This document shows, in pieces, positions 1-8,435 of a stretch of DNA of 64,000 nucleotides (its first letter is position 1; each line of letters begins with the position of its first letter). The position numbers and the translations under genes are program-made. The notes under the pieces are model-generated. The model made no database searches. It was given only the letters and a program-made list of their open reading frames with translations, and was not told where the DNA came from. The DNA is from Saccharibacillus endophyticus (GTDB lineage: Bacteria > Bacillota > Bacilli > Paenibacillales > Paenibacillaceae): the NCBI RefSeq assembly GCF_013185185.1, contig NZ_JAAZWE010000006.1, forward strand, positions 62,001 through 126,000. The letters run 5' to 3'.

Positions 1-1
1 C

Positions 2-2512
2 CTGGCCCAATCCGCTTACTTGTCGGGACTTCCTCAGCTCCCGACTACGTATTCCGCTTTTGACAGCCAAGGCAATTTTAACGAAAAAGGTTTCAAAAAT
101 GCGGTCAGCCGCCAGCATCGCGTATTGGAAAATATGCTGGAGGACGGCAAGATCACGCGGAGCGAACATGATGAAGCCTTGGAATTCGACCTGCAAAGTT
201 CTTTGGCAGGTCAAACTCCGAAAGCGTATGCGACTTATCCGTACTTGATGGCGGAAGTCGAACGCGAAGCGACAAAGATTATCATGACGCTGCAAAATCC
301 TAGCGGCGACGATGCTTCGGCAGAGGGCACCTCCTCTTACGAAGCCGCCAATCAAATGCTGTTGACCGGCGGTTACCGCGTGTACACGACGATCGACCGG
401 GATATTTACAAAACGATGCGCGGCGTGGCGGAAAACCCGTCCAACTTCGGCGCAGCCGATCCGCAAGGTCTTCCGCAGCAGCTTGCCGCAAGCCTTGTCG
501 ATCAAAAAACCGGAGCCGTCATCGGGATGATCGAAGGCCGCAGCTTCAGCACGCTGGAGATGAACTTGTCCACCCAAATGAAGCGCCAACCGGGGTCGAC
601 GATGAAACCGATCGCCGCTTACCTGCCGGCGCTGGACACCGGATTGATTCAGCCGGCCGGCGTGGTCGACGACGCGCCGATCATTTTGCAGACGGGATCG
701 ACTTACCATATCCCGAAAAACGCCAACGGACGTTATCAAGGACTCGTGACGGCGCGTTACGCGCTTAATCAGTCCCTGAACATTCCGGCTCTCAAATTAT
801 TCAACGAGAAGGTCGGCATCGACAATGCTTGGGCATTCGCAAAAAAGCTCGGCATTACGACGATTACCGATACCGACTATAAAGCCCAAACGGGCGTGCT
901 CGGCGGCATGAGCCAGGGCGTCACCGTCAAGGAGCTGACCGGCGCTTACGCGGCGATCGGCAACGGCGGCGAGTTCAACGAGACCTACATGATCGAAAAA
1001 ATCGTGGACTCGAAAGGCAACATTGTCTACAAGCATCAAGTGAATCCGAGTCGCGTGTTCTCCGAGCAGACGGCTTACCTGATGACCGACATGTTGGAGA
1101 GCGTAATCAGCGACGGAACGGGCAACGCCCGCGGCAGCAGCATTCCGCAAATGTTCAATCAATACGGTAATATCGCGGTCGCCGGCAAAACCGGATCGAC
1201 TCAGGATTACGGCGACGTCTGGTTCATGGGCTTCACGCCCGACGTCACGCTGGGCGTATGGTCCGGTTATAACCAGCCCGTCAATACGATGAATGACGAT
1301 AAAGGGCGAGCGCGTGTCCTGTGGGCGACGATCATGAACGAATTGACGTCCTCGCGTCCCGAACTGTTCCCTACGACGACATTCGCGGAACCCGAAGGTA
1401 TCGTCAGCAAAACGGTGTCCGGTTTCAGCGGCAAGCTGCCGACGGAATTGACCGTTCAATCGGGCAAGCTGGTCACGGATATTTTCAACGAAAAATACGT
1501 GCCGACCGATTACGACGACGGGCTCGTTAACGCCAAGTATATTGTGTATAACGGCGTTAACTACGTGCCTCATCCGGAAACGCCGGACGATATGGTTCTG
1601 AAAAAAGTAACCGTCAATCGCGAAAAACCGATCAACCAACTCATTATCGAACTTAAAAACGCGTTATCCAAAATGCGTAACGCTCAACCGCTGGACTACT
1701 ACATTCCGGCCGATGCAGGCGTGGATATGCCGAAGGAAGTCGATCCGCGCAGCGACGACGGTTCAGCCCCTTCCGCCCCGGTCAATGTCTGGATGAACAA
1801 TTCCGGTACGGCGATCGCGTTCACGGCCAATTGGGAGAACGACGTCGTCGGCTACCGCTTGTACAGTTCATGGGACGGCGGCGGTTCCTTCCAATATGCC
1901 GGAGCCGTTCGAACAGGAGAGTTCTTGCAATTCCAAATCTCTCCAAGTTCCGCGATCCACTACGTGGTTGCAGTCGATGTAGCCGGCAATGAATCGGCGC
2001 CGAGCCAAAAGGTAGGAGCAGCATACAGCCCGCCTCCCTCCACGAATGAAAGTACGGAGGTTCCAACGGAGCAACCGGTAATTGAAGGTACCGTTGTTCC
2101 GAACGATACTACCGAAGAATCGCCGGAAAGCGAAACGCCGGTTGAAGAAGAACAACCGATCGGCGAGCTCGGCGGCGGAAGCAGCGACCAAACCGAACAG
2201 CCCGAAGAGACTCCGGTCGAAGAAGAAACGCCTCCTGCGGCCGTTACGGCTCCGGTAGCTCCGGAACAGCTTCAAGGCAGCGCTTCGGCTTCCGGTGTTC
2301 AATTAAGCTGGAAAGCATCGGAAGGCGCCACTTCCTACACGATCTATTACAGTGCGGCAGCGGATGGTCCGTTTACGGCAGTCGGAAACTCTGCTTCGGC
2401 TTCGTTCACGTATACCGCTCAAGCCCCGTTTGAAGCTTTCTTCAAAATATCGGCTTCCAACGAAGCCGGTGAATCGCCGCAGTCGCAGACGCTGCACTCG
2501 GCCAGCCAGTAA
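2..2512 (+). CDS. Class A penicillin-binding protein (PBP1), 5'-truncated by the window edge
   Basis: Bifunctional peptidoglycan glycosyltransferase/transpeptidase acting outside the membrane. The frame is open to the left edge and encodes the end of the glycosyltransferase domain (LAQSAYLSGLPQLP, the usual LAGLPQ-type motif), so the membrane anchor and most of that domain lie outside the window. The transpeptidase motifs are complete. Counting from the TTG at 20, the active serine is in PGSTMKP (Ser193, Lys196), SLN is at 252-254 and KTGS at about 390. Then come a type III fibronectin-like domain (about 585-670), an acidic Pro/Glu-rich linker (about 675-745) and a second FN3-like domain to the C-terminus. 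FN3 tails are known in Paenibacillus/Bacillus PBP1 proteins. A strong terminator follows. Confidence 0.95.
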   Translation: MAQSAYLSGLPQLPTTYSAFDSQGNFNEKGFKNAVSRQHRVLENMLEDGKITRSEHDEALEFDLQSSLAGQTPKAYATYPYLMAEVEREATKIIMTLQNPSGDDASAEGTSSYEAANQMLLTGGYRVYTTIDRDIYKTMRGVAENPSNFGAADPQGLPQQLAASLVDQKTGAVIGMIEGRSFSTLEMNLSTQMKRQPGSTMKPIAAYLPALDTGLIQPAGVVDDAPIILQTGSTYHIPKNANGRYQGLVTARYALNQSLNIPALKLFNEKVGIDNAWAFAKKLGITTITDTDYKAQTGVLGGMSQGVTVKELTGAYAAIGNGGEFNETYMIEKIVDSKGNIVYKHQVNPSRVFSEQTAYLMTDMLESVISDGTGNARGSSIPQMFNQYGNIAVAGKTGSTQDYGDVWFMGFTPDVTLGVWSGYNQPVNTMNDDKGRARVLWATIMNELTSSRPELFPTTTFAEPEGIVSKTVSGFSGKLPTELTVQSGKLVTDIFNEKYVPTDYDDGLVNAKYIVYNGVNYVPHPETPDDMVLKKVTVNREKPINQLIIELKNALSKMRNAQPLDYYIPADAGVDMPKEVDPRSDDGSAPSAPVNVWMNNSGTAIAFTANWENDVVGYRLYSSWDGGGSFQYAGAVRTGEFLQFQISPSSAIHYVVAVDVAGNESAPSQKVGAAYSPPPSTNESTEVPTEQPVIEGTVVPNDTTEESPESETPVEEEQPIGELGGGSSDQTEQPEETPVEEETPPAAVTAPVAPEQLQGSASASGVQLSWKASEGATSYTIYYSAAADGPFTAVGNSASASFTYTAQAPFEAFFKISASNEAGESPQSQTLHSASQ

Positions 2513-2596
2513 GCAGTAAGAGCCGGCAACCAGCTGCGCCGATTACGGCAAACGATCAGCGATCTTCGGGTCCGGCTTGCACAGAAACTGGTTTGA

Positions 2597-2646
2597 TAAA
2601 AAAAGGCTGTCCCAGCACCGAATTTCGGTGACGGGACAGCCTTTTT
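2597..2646. terminator. Bidirectional terminator between pbp and mtnN
   Basis: Inverted repeat AAAAGGCTGTCCC / GGGACAGCCTTTTT with an inner CACCGAAATTCGGTG-type stem. There are A-runs on the left and T-runs on the right, so it can serve both the plus-strand PBP gene and the minus-strand ccpA-mtnN unit. Confidence 0.9.
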
Positions 2647-2671
2647 CTGTCTGAGCGACAATCGAATCCTT

Positions 2672-3394
2672 CTATCCTTTTTCTTGATCGGAACTTTCGG
2701 TCCAAGCGGTCAACATCGCGGCTACGATTGCGACGGAAGTCGTCGAAGCCGCTTGGGTAAAAGCTTCGAAGCTGTCCGGAGCTTCGCCGTTGGCTTTGTC
2801 GGACATTGAACGAATAATGACATGCGGCAGCTCGTTCATCCGGCAAACCTGCGCAACGGCGGCTCCCTCCATCTCTGTGCAAAGCCCGTGGAATTCTTCT
2901 CGAAGTCGTTCGACCTCTTTTCGATCCGCCACGAATCGATCCCCCGACAAGATTCTGCCCGTACGGAAACGCACCTGCTCATCTCGACATGCAGCCTCTG
3001 CTTGTGCAACCAGTCTTGCATCTGCCGGAAAGATCGATTCAGCTTGAAAAGGAATCATTCCCGGCTCGAATCCCAGCGGAGAAGCGTCCATATCATGCTG
3101 CATACTTTCTGAAGAAATCACGATATCGCCGATCTCCAGGTCAGGATGCAGCGCACCGGCTACTCCCGTAAAGATCAACAGTCGGGCACGAAACTCGCTG
3201 ATTAGAATTTGCGCGGTTGCGGCAGCATTCACTTTCCCGACTCCGCTCCGGCAAACGACGACATCCAGGCCTTTTAAAAGGCCCCGCGTATAGGTAATGC
3301 CCGCAACCATACGGCTGCGGGCATCCTCCATTTCGTCAAGCAGCAGCTTGACTTCTTCATCCATGGCACCCATAAGGGCGATCGGGTTCTGCAT
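2672..3394 (-). CDS. mtnN: 5'-methylthioadenosine/S-adenosylhomocysteine nucleosidase
   Basis: Cleaves the glycosidic bond of MTA and SAH to give adenine plus the thioribose, in methionine salvage and quorum-signal precursor recycling. Family landmarks are present: GAMDEEV near the N-terminus (catalytic Glu region), GVAGALHPDLEIGDIV, CTEMEGAAVAQV (substrate-binding Met-Glu) and RSMSDKANG (catalytic Asp). The length of 240 aa is close to the family norm. The AGG that could act as ribosome-binding site sits 1 nt from an upstream ATG at 3403 but 9 nt from the ATG at 3394, so 3394 is preferred. It lies 19 nt after the ccpA stop, which indicates cotranscription with ccpA. Confidence 0.9.
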   Translation of the reverse strand: MQNPIALMGAMDEEVKLLLDEMEDARSRMVAGITYTRGLLKGLDVVVCRSGVGKVNAAATAQILISEFRARLLIFTGVAGALHPDLEIGDIVISSESMQHDMDASPLGFEPGMIPFQAESIFPADARLVAQAEAACRDEQVRFRTGRILSGDRFVADRKEVERLREEFHGLCTEMEGAAVAQVCRMNELPHVIIRSMSDKANGEAPDSFEAFTQAASTTSVAIVAAMLTAWTESSDQEKG

Positions 3395-3413
3395 TTTATT
3401 CATCCTGAACCGT

Positions 3414-4424
3414 CTAGTCGTTTACGCGGGCAACGGACAGGCGGAGAATCGTTTCATGCGGCAGGATCACCTGCGAGTTTTCCACGTTCTCCTTCTTCAT
3501 GAGCTTGGTCAACAGACGCATCGCTACCGCACCGATATCGTACATCGGCTGAGCGACGGTCGTCAGCTGAGGGCGCACCATCGAAGCCATATGAATGTTA
3601 TCGACGCTGATGATCGAGAAGTCGTCCGGGACTTTGCAGCCTTCGTCCTGAATGCTGTGAATCGCGCCGATTGCCATTTCATCCGTCGCCGCGAAGATCG
3701 CCGTCGGCTTATGCTTCAATCCGAGGAAATACTTCATTGCTTCCACGCCGGACTCATAACGATAATTGCCGATCCGAACCAGATCTTCCTGATACTCGAT
3801 GCCTGCTGTTTCCAACGCGCGTTTGTATCCTTGGAAACGGGAGTAACCGTTTGCGGGATCTTGCAGCGTACCGCTGATCATCGCAATTTCACGATGTCCA
3901 TGACGCACGAGCGTGCTTACTGCATCGAACGCAGCCGCTTCGTGATCAATATCGACCGACGGAATCGTACCGTTTTCATCTTTGGTCGCGCAAAGAACGA
4001 TCGGCACGGATGCCGTCTGGAAGGCTTGAACATGATCTTCGGTGATCGTTCCGCCCATGAACAGCAGACCGTCCACTTGCTTCTCAAGCAGCGTATTGAT
4101 GACGCGAATTTCTTTGTCTTTCTTTTTGTCGGCATTACACAAAATAATATTGTAATGGTACATGTTGGCGATATCTTCGATGCCGCGTGCAATTTCAGCG
4201 AAAATCGAGTTCGAAATATCAGGAATGACTACGCCGACCGTTGTCGTCTTCTTGCTTGCCAGGCCGCGTGCAACCGCATTCGGACGGTAGCCGAGACGTT
4301 CGATAGCCTCGTATACCTTCTTGCGAGTTTGCGGCTTTACGTTAGGGTTGTTGTTTACGACCCGCGAAACGGTGGCCATCGAGACTCCAGCTTCACGCGC
4401 CACATCATAAATAGTTACCGTCAC
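3414..4424 (-). CDS. ccpA: Catabolite control protein A (LacI family)
   Basis: Global carbon catabolite regulator that binds cre sites with HPr-Ser-P. The N-terminal helix-turn-helix reads TIYDVAREAGVSMATVSRVVN, followed by NPNVKPQTRKKVYEAIERLGYRPNAVARGLASKKT, the very characteristic CcpA hinge. The C-terminal core ends with RPQLTTVAQPMYDIGAVAMRLLTKLM, also CcpA-like. The frame extends to an ATG at 4457, but a GGAGAG ribosome-binding site at 4437-4432 lies 7 nt before GTG 4424, and Bacillus CcpA begins at the equivalent point, so I choose GTG 4424 (336 aa). A PTS enzyme I gene 2 kb away fits the regulatory context. Downstream mtnN is probably in the same transcript. Confidence 0.93.
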   Translation of the reverse strand: MTVTIYDVAREAGVSMATVSRVVNNNPNVKPQTRKKVYEAIERLGYRPNAVARGLASKKTTTVGVVIPDISNSIFAEIARGIEDIANMYHYNIILCNADKKKDKEIRVINTLLEKQVDGLLFMGGTITEDHVQAFQTASVPIVLCATKDENGTIPSVDIDHEAAAFDAVSTLVRHGHREIAMISGTLQDPANGYSRFQGYKRALETAGIEYQEDLVRIGNYRYESGVEAMKYFLGLKHKPTAIFAATDEMAIGAIHSIQDEGCKVPDDFSIISVDNIHMASMVRPQLTTVAQPMYDIGAVAMRLLTKLMKKENVENSQVILPHETILRLSVARVND

Positions 4425-4525
4425 ATCTTTTCTCTCCATTGCCAGTAAATTTTTCAATCAGGTTTCAATGAATTACTTTCAAGCTTTCATTAGTACCATG
4501 ATACGATAAATTTGCTTAGTGCGCA

Positions 4526-4540
4526 ATGTTAACGCTTCAC
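4526..4540. promoter_or_regulatory. Degenerate cre-like site upstream of ccpA
   Basis: ATGTTAACGCTTCAC resembles the cre consensus WTGNAANCGNWNNCW with three mismatches. It lies about 100 bp upstream of the ccpA start, where autoregulatory cre sites occur in other Firmicutes. The match is weak. Confidence 0.3.
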
Positions 4541-4548
4541 TTTTTTCC

Positions 4549-4577
4549 AAAAAAGGCGACTGTCCTAGGACAGCGCC
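4549..4577 (-). terminator. Terminator whose loop contains the brxC stop codon
   Basis: Read on the minus strand, GGCGCTGTCC-TA-GGACAGTCGCC is followed by TTTTTT. The brxC TAG (4567-4565) sits in the hairpin apex, so the terminator stem encodes the last residues of BrxC. Confidence 0.8.
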
Positions 4578-4906
4578 TCTTGCAATGACGCAGAAGTGAT
4601 CCGCGAATGTGAAGTGTTCCAGACCGCACGACCTTCTTTCAGCAAAATCGCTTGCGGAGAAGCATGTTCCACCCCGAGACGATCCGCCGCTTCCAGGGAT
4701 ACCGGACGGTCCTCGACGACATGAATCAGCACATAGGAAGCATCCTCGTTCGGCGAGCCTCCCAGATAGCGCTGCGCTTCCGCATAAGCTCCCGCGCTGA
4801 TCGGGCAGCGCGTGCTGTGTTTGAACAGCAAAACCGGTCTTTCTTCCGATTCGCGGATGGCGGCCTCCAGCTCCTCGCTGGTCGTAATTTGTGTAAAAGT
4901 GCTCAT
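4565..4906 (-). CDS. brxC: Monothiol bacilliredoxin BrxC (YtxJ)
   Basis: Small thioredoxin-fold protein of the bacillithiol redox system, which removes or transfers bacillithiol from modified cysteines in the cytoplasm. The 113-aa product carries the family signature LLFKHSTRCPIS with a single redox Cys at about residue 34, then PQAILLKEGRAVWNTSHSRIT, typical of YtxJ. The start ATG has AAGGAG 8 nt upstream. It is monocistronic, with its own terminator overlapping the stop codon. Presence of this gene implies a bacillithiol-producing Firmicute. Confidence 0.9.
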   Translation of the reverse strand: MSTFTQITTSEELEAAIRESEERPVLLFKHSTRCPISAGAYAEAQRYLGGSPNEDASYVLIHVVEDRPVSLEAADRLGVEHASPQAILLKEGRAVWNTSHSRITSASLQEALS

Positions 4907-5006
4907 GAGCCAGTCTCCTTCCTATTTTGCGATAATCAAGGTAATAGATTTCAGTTTAACAACCAGGCAAAACGAAGTCAAAAATGCGTGATCCTCCTTG
5001 AAGCTT

Positions 5007-5459
5007 TTATGCCGGGGAAAAACGAACTTCCTGTCCATTGACGCACACTTTTTCCGTGAGCTGAGCCAGACGCGCCTCGATCTCTTTCATCCATGAAGAG
5101 TCGCCTACATCCCCTGCGCAGCGGTACAAATCAAGCAGCGCATTGATCCGCAACGCGCAGCTGGCCATGATTTCCGCTTTGAGGGCATCCTTGGTATCGA
5201 CTTCGCTGCACGTAAAGATCGTGTACACGATGTGAGCCAGCTCGTTAAAATCGGTGAAATCCAACCCATAAGGTTCTGCATCGAGCGGCAGGCTTCGCAG
5301 CAGCGCAGACATATCTCCTCTAAGCCACGGAAGGATCTCTTCATGTTCGCATTTCGGGCAAATCAAAACCGGCACGTTGTCGATGCTGACATGCTTTTTG
5401 TAATCGACGAGCCGAAAATCCAGATCGTACCTTTGTCCGCAATTGCAATGTTCCAGCAT
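5007..5459 (-). CDS. Hypothetical protein with CxC and CPKC putative zinc ligands
   Basis: I do not recognise a named family. The 150-aa product begins MLEHCNCGQRYDL, with a second cysteine pair in LICPKCEHEE about 30 residues later, so a zinc-ribbon-like N-terminal domain is likely. A mainly helical, acidic C-terminal region follows with no motif I can assign. The ORF is open farther upstream to 5618, but GGAGGG 8 nt before ATG 5459 and the start of the cysteine motif favour 5459. No transmembrane segment is visible. It lies alone between brxC and pfpI, with about 270 bp of promoter region shared with the divergent pfpI gene. Confidence 0.65.
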   Translation of the reverse strand: MLEHCNCGQRYDLDFRLVDYKKHVSIDNVPVLICPKCEHEEILPWLRGDMSALLRSLPLDAEPYGLDFTDFNELAHIVYTIFTCSEVDTKDALKAEIMASCALRINALLDLYRCAGDVGDSSWMKEIEARLAQLTEKVCVNGQEVRFSPA

Positions 5460-5646
5460 CCAACAATCCCTCCAACATTGATAGTTTGCACCTCGTTCCG
5501 GGATCCTAAAGGCCAACAAAACGATGAAAGAAACATGGTTAAGAAGATCTATTGAAATGGATTCGCTACGGCTTACGCAAATTCCTGCTTGTTTTCCAAA
5601 TAAATTAAGCGCTTTCAAAAAATATTCTTTATCTTTTTCCTTCGTT

Positions 5647-5675
5647 TTGCGGACGCCTTAACGGACTGCTACAAT
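5647..5675 (+). promoter_or_regulatory. Sigma-A-type promoter for the PfpI gene
   Basis: TTGCGG (-35, 5647-5652), a 17-bp spacer and TACAAT (-10, 5670-5675), about 60 bp before the PfpI start codon. Match by eye only. Confidence 0.55.
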
Positions 5676-5735
5676 AGTAGAGGTTACGATCGATCTTTTT
5701 ACATTACTTGCAGCTCAGAGAAAGGAACGGTGTAT

Positions 5736-6260
5736 ATGCGTCTTGACGGAAAAAAAGTTATTGCTTTGGTGGATGAGGAGTTCGAGGATTTGGAATTGTG
5801 GTATCCGATCTACCGGGTACGCGAAGAAGGAGCCGAGGTTCATCTGGCGGGAGCGGAAAAAGGCAAAACGTATATCGGCAAATACGGCGTTCCGGCAAAG
5901 ACGGATTACGCTTTCGATGAACTGAACAGTTCGGATTACGACGGGATTCTGGTTCCTGGCGGATGGGCACCGGACAAGCTTCGCCGCTATCCGAAAGTCC
6001 TTGAATGGGTTCGCGAAATGCACGAGGCTAAAAAACCGATCGGACAAATTTGCCACGCGGGTTGGGTGCTTGTGTCGGCCCGTATTCTCGAAGGTGTGAC
6101 GGTCACGTCTACGCCGGGCATTCGCGACGATATGGAAAATGCCGGCGCGATTTGGAAAGATGAAGCGGTTGTGGTGGACGGACATATTATCTCGGCTCGA
6201 AGACCGCCGGATCTCCCTCCTTACGGCGTCGCTTTTTGTGACGCATTGGCGGAAAGATAA
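5736..6260 (+). CDS. DJ-1/PfpI family protein (YraA/YfkM-like stress protein)
   Basis: Cytoplasmic member of the DJ-1/PfpI superfamily, related to Bacillus general stress proteins YfkM/YraA. These are described as proteases, or as glyoxalase/deglycase-like enzymes that repair carbonyl-damaged proteins. The 174-aa sequence has LVDEEFEDLELWYP (Glu of the catalytic triad), ILVPGGWAPDKLR, and the nucleophile elbow GQICHAGW with Cys at about residue 106. The ATG at 5736 has AAAGGA 9 nt upstream; the in-frame GTG at 5730 would be too close. It is monocistronic with a hairpin downstream. The true substrate cannot be read from sequence. Confidence 0.85.
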   Translation: MRLDGKKVIALVDEEFEDLELWYPIYRVREEGAEVHLAGAEKGKTYIGKYGVPAKTDYAFDELNSSDYDGILVPGGWAPDKLRRYPKVLEWVREMHEAKKPIGQICHAGWVLVSARILEGVTVTSTPGIRDDMENAGAIWKDEAVVVDGHIISARRPPDLPPYGVAFCDALAER

Positions 6261-6329
6261 CAAGAAAAAGCGTTTTTTTGAAAAAGGCGCTTGGGATATC
6301 GCCGGAGTTCCTATTCGTGGGGAGAAGCT

Positions 6330-6465
6330 GGGACGCTGCGGGAAAAATTCTTTCAGAACGCTGTTTCACTCGGAAAAAGGATTGGATTGGGATAAGGAAT
6401 TTTCCGAGTTCAAAGGCGTTTTTCACTGAATTTCTCCTTCCGCTAGAGCTTCTCATACGAATAAG
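6330..6465 (+). repeat. Structured intergenic repeat, family E, copy 1
   Basis: Shares GGACGCTGCGGGA at its left end, a central hairpin CTCGGAAAA (6369-6377) / TTTTCCGAG (6400-6408), TTCAAAGGC, and CTGAATTTCTCC-TTCCGCT at its right end with copies at 12659-12876 and 22375-22555. All three lie just 3' of a plus-strand gene, in the same orientation. This copy lacks the CTTCGAAATG side hairpin found in the others. Confidence 0.7.
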
Positions 6466-6483
6466 AACCTGCGATATGCCGGT

Positions 6484-6506
6484 GCCCTTTCAAAGGGCGC
6501 TTTTTG
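6484..6506 (+). terminator. Terminator-like hairpin after repeat E1
   Basis: GCCCTTT-C-AAAGGGC followed by GCTTTTTG. It would end plus-strand transcripts from pfpI that run through repeat E1. Confidence 0.6.
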
Positions 6507-6543
6507 TGTTGAGGTATTTTAGGGTAGGGAAAAGAAGTGAAAT

Positions 6544-6586
6544 AAAAAAAGGGGCGGCGAACCGGAATGTTCGACGTCCCTTTTTT
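6544..6586. terminator. Bidirectional terminator between pfpI and ptsI
   Basis: GGGGCGGCGAAC / GTTCGACGTCCC stem with two mismatches, flanked by an A-run on the left and T-run on the right. It probably terminates the minus-strand PTS operon. Confidence 0.7.
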
Positions 6587-6654
6587 AAAGTTAAAGATTG
6601 CTTAGAAAGAATGATGGCTTAAAAGATTGGTATAAATTGGTTTGTCGCTCGCTC

Positions 6655-8382
6655 TCAAGGGCTTACCGGAGTTACGAAATCGGACAGCAAGCGTTCGATT
6701 TCCCCGGAGCGGGCGAGGCGGAAACTTTGGCGGCCGGTTTCGCGGGCCGATGAAGCGGTCGTGTTCAGGACACGGTGTTTGACGCGCAAAAGGGATTGGG
6801 GAGACATGCTGAGCTTTTGGATGCCCAACTCCAACCAGATCGGGATCGCGCGCTCGTCGCCGGCCATTTCGCCGCAGACGCTGACTTCGATGCCGCGGTC
6901 ACGGGCTGCATTGGCGGTCATGCGCAGCATGCGAAGCACGGCAGGATGGAAAGGGTGATACATATGGGCGATTTGTTCGTTCATTCGGTCGACCGCAAGG
7001 ACGTATTGGACCAGGTCGTTGGTTCCGATGCTGAAGAAATCAACCTCTTCCGCCAGAAGGTCGGCGATTGCGGCAGCGGCGGGAACTTCGATCATGATGC
7101 CGATCGAAAGACCGCGATCATAGTTCTCGCCTCGCTCGTCGAGCTGGATCATCGCTTTGCGCAATAATTCTTTGGCTTGCCGAACTTCGTCGACCGAAGA
7201 AATCATCGGGAACAGCACACGGACGTCGCCGAACGCGCTGGCTCTCAAGATCGCCCGGAGTTGGGTCAGGAAAATGTCCGGGCGGTCCAAGCAGATACGA
7301 ATCGCACGGTAACCCAGAAACGGGTTGTCTTCTTCCGGCAAAGCAAAGTAATCCAACTGTTTATCTCCGCCGATATCCAGTGTGCGAATCACGACCGGAT
7401 GACCGGATGCGCGCTCTGTAATACGGCGATAGATCTCGAATTGTTCTTCTTCGGTAGGAAATTCGGAGCGGTCCATGTACAGAAACTCCGTGCGGAACAA
7501 GCCCACACCCTTGGCCCCGTGTTTCATCGACGTTTCCAATTCTTTAAACGAGCTGATGTTGGCCGCCAGCGTCAACTGCTCGCCGTCGCGCGTTACCGCA
7601 TCGACTTCCGCCAACAACTGAAGCTGTTCCTTTTTCCGCTGAAGCTTCAGACGCTTTTCTTCGTAAACGCGTTGGGTTTCTTGATCGGGGTCTACGAACA
7701 GATTACCTTCGTCTCCGTCGATGACTAATAATTCACCTGTTTGGAAAGGCTCCTGGCGCTTGCCTTCAAGTCCTGCGACAAGCGGAATTCCGATCGCGCG
7801 CGCCATGATTGCCGAATGCGACGTTTTGCCGCCGATCAGCGTCACGATGCCCAACACATGATTCGGATTGAGATGCACAAGCTGGGACGGAGAAAGTTCT
7901 TTGGCCACCAGGATATAAGGCTGCGTATCGGAAGGAAGCTTGATCTCCGGCGCTCCCAGCAAATGCTTCAGCAGGCGGTTGCCCACATCTTTGATATCCG
8001 CGGCCCGTTCTTTCATATATTCGTCATCAAGCAGGTCGAACATGGTGACGAAGTGGTCGATCGCTTCTTTGACCGCCACTTCCGCCGCTTTGTACTGTCG
8101 TTCGATAATCCCCCTGATTTCGCTCATGAATACCGGATCTTCCAAAATGGCAAGATGGGCATCGAAGATGCTCGATTCTTCCGGTCCCACCATTTCTTTG
8201 ACTTCTTTTTTCATGTCTTCGATCTCGCAGCGGGATGTGCGAATGCCTTCGGTCAGACGTTCGAATTCGCGTGTCAGATCGACAACGTCCATCTTCTGAT
8301 CCGGTATATCCCACTCCCATGTCGGCAGAACGAACGCTCTCCCTATCGCTACGCCGGGTGCGGCCCCGATACCGATTATCAT
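6655..8382 (-). CDS. ptsI: Phosphoenolpyruvate-protein phosphotransferase (PTS enzyme I)
   Basis: First phosphotransfer step of the PTS, from PEP to a histidine and then to HPr. With the start at 8382 the protein has 575 aa, the usual size. The phosphorylated His is in GGKTSHSAIMAR (His189). GVGLFRTEFLYMDR, FRALRICLDRP-type (here YRAIRICLDRPD) and GIMIEVPAAAAIADLLAEEVDFFSIGTNDLVQY mark the PEP-binding TIM barrel. The ORF reaches ATG 8439, overlapping the EII stop by ATGA, but the purine-rich GGGAGGGGGAGG stretch just before ATG 8382 and the length favour 8382. It is downstream of, and cotranscribed with, an EIICBA gene. The HPr gene usual at this place in Bacillus is absent here. Confidence 0.93.
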   Translation of the reverse strand: MIIGIGAAPGVAIGRAFVLPTWEWDIPDQKMDVVDLTREFERLTEGIRTSRCEIEDMKKEVKEMVGPEESSIFDAHLAILEDPVFMSEIRGIIERQYKAAEVAVKEAIDHFVTMFDLLDDEYMKERAADIKDVGNRLLKHLLGAPEIKLPSDTQPYILVAKELSPSQLVHLNPNHVLGIVTLIGGKTSHSAIMARAIGIPLVAGLEGKRQEPFQTGELLVIDGDEGNLFVDPDQETQRVYEEKRLKLQRKKEQLQLLAEVDAVTRDGEQLTLAANISSFKELETSMKHGAKGVGLFRTEFLYMDRSEFPTEEEQFEIYRRITERASGHPVVIRTLDIGGDKQLDYFALPEEDNPFLGYRAIRICLDRPDIFLTQLRAILRASAFGDVRVLFPMISSVDEVRQAKELLRKAMIQLDERGENYDRGLSIGIMIEVPAAAAIADLLAEEVDFFSIGTNDLVQYVLAVDRMNEQIAHMYHPFHPAVLRMLRMTANAARDRGIEVSVCGEMAGDERAIPIWLELGIQKLSMSPQSLLRVKHRVLNTTASSARETGRQSFRLARSGEIERLLSDFVTPVSP

Positions 8383-8435
8383 CGTCCTCCCCCTCCCGTT
8401 TCTCTGTGTTTGATCGTGCTTGGACTGAAGACTAT

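Noticed and set aside
797..1639. 280-aa minus-strand ORF inside the PBP gene
   Set aside because: Antisense shadow of the transpeptidase domain.
3297..4448. Long plus-strand ORF opposite ccpA (383 aa)
   Set aside because: Antisense shadow of a clear CcpA gene; low-complexity His/Arg composition, no ribosome-binding site or motif.
6278..6622. 114-aa plus-strand ORF after pfpI
   Set aside because: Lies in repeat E1 and two terminator hairpins; Lys/Arg/Phe-rich, no ribosome-binding site.
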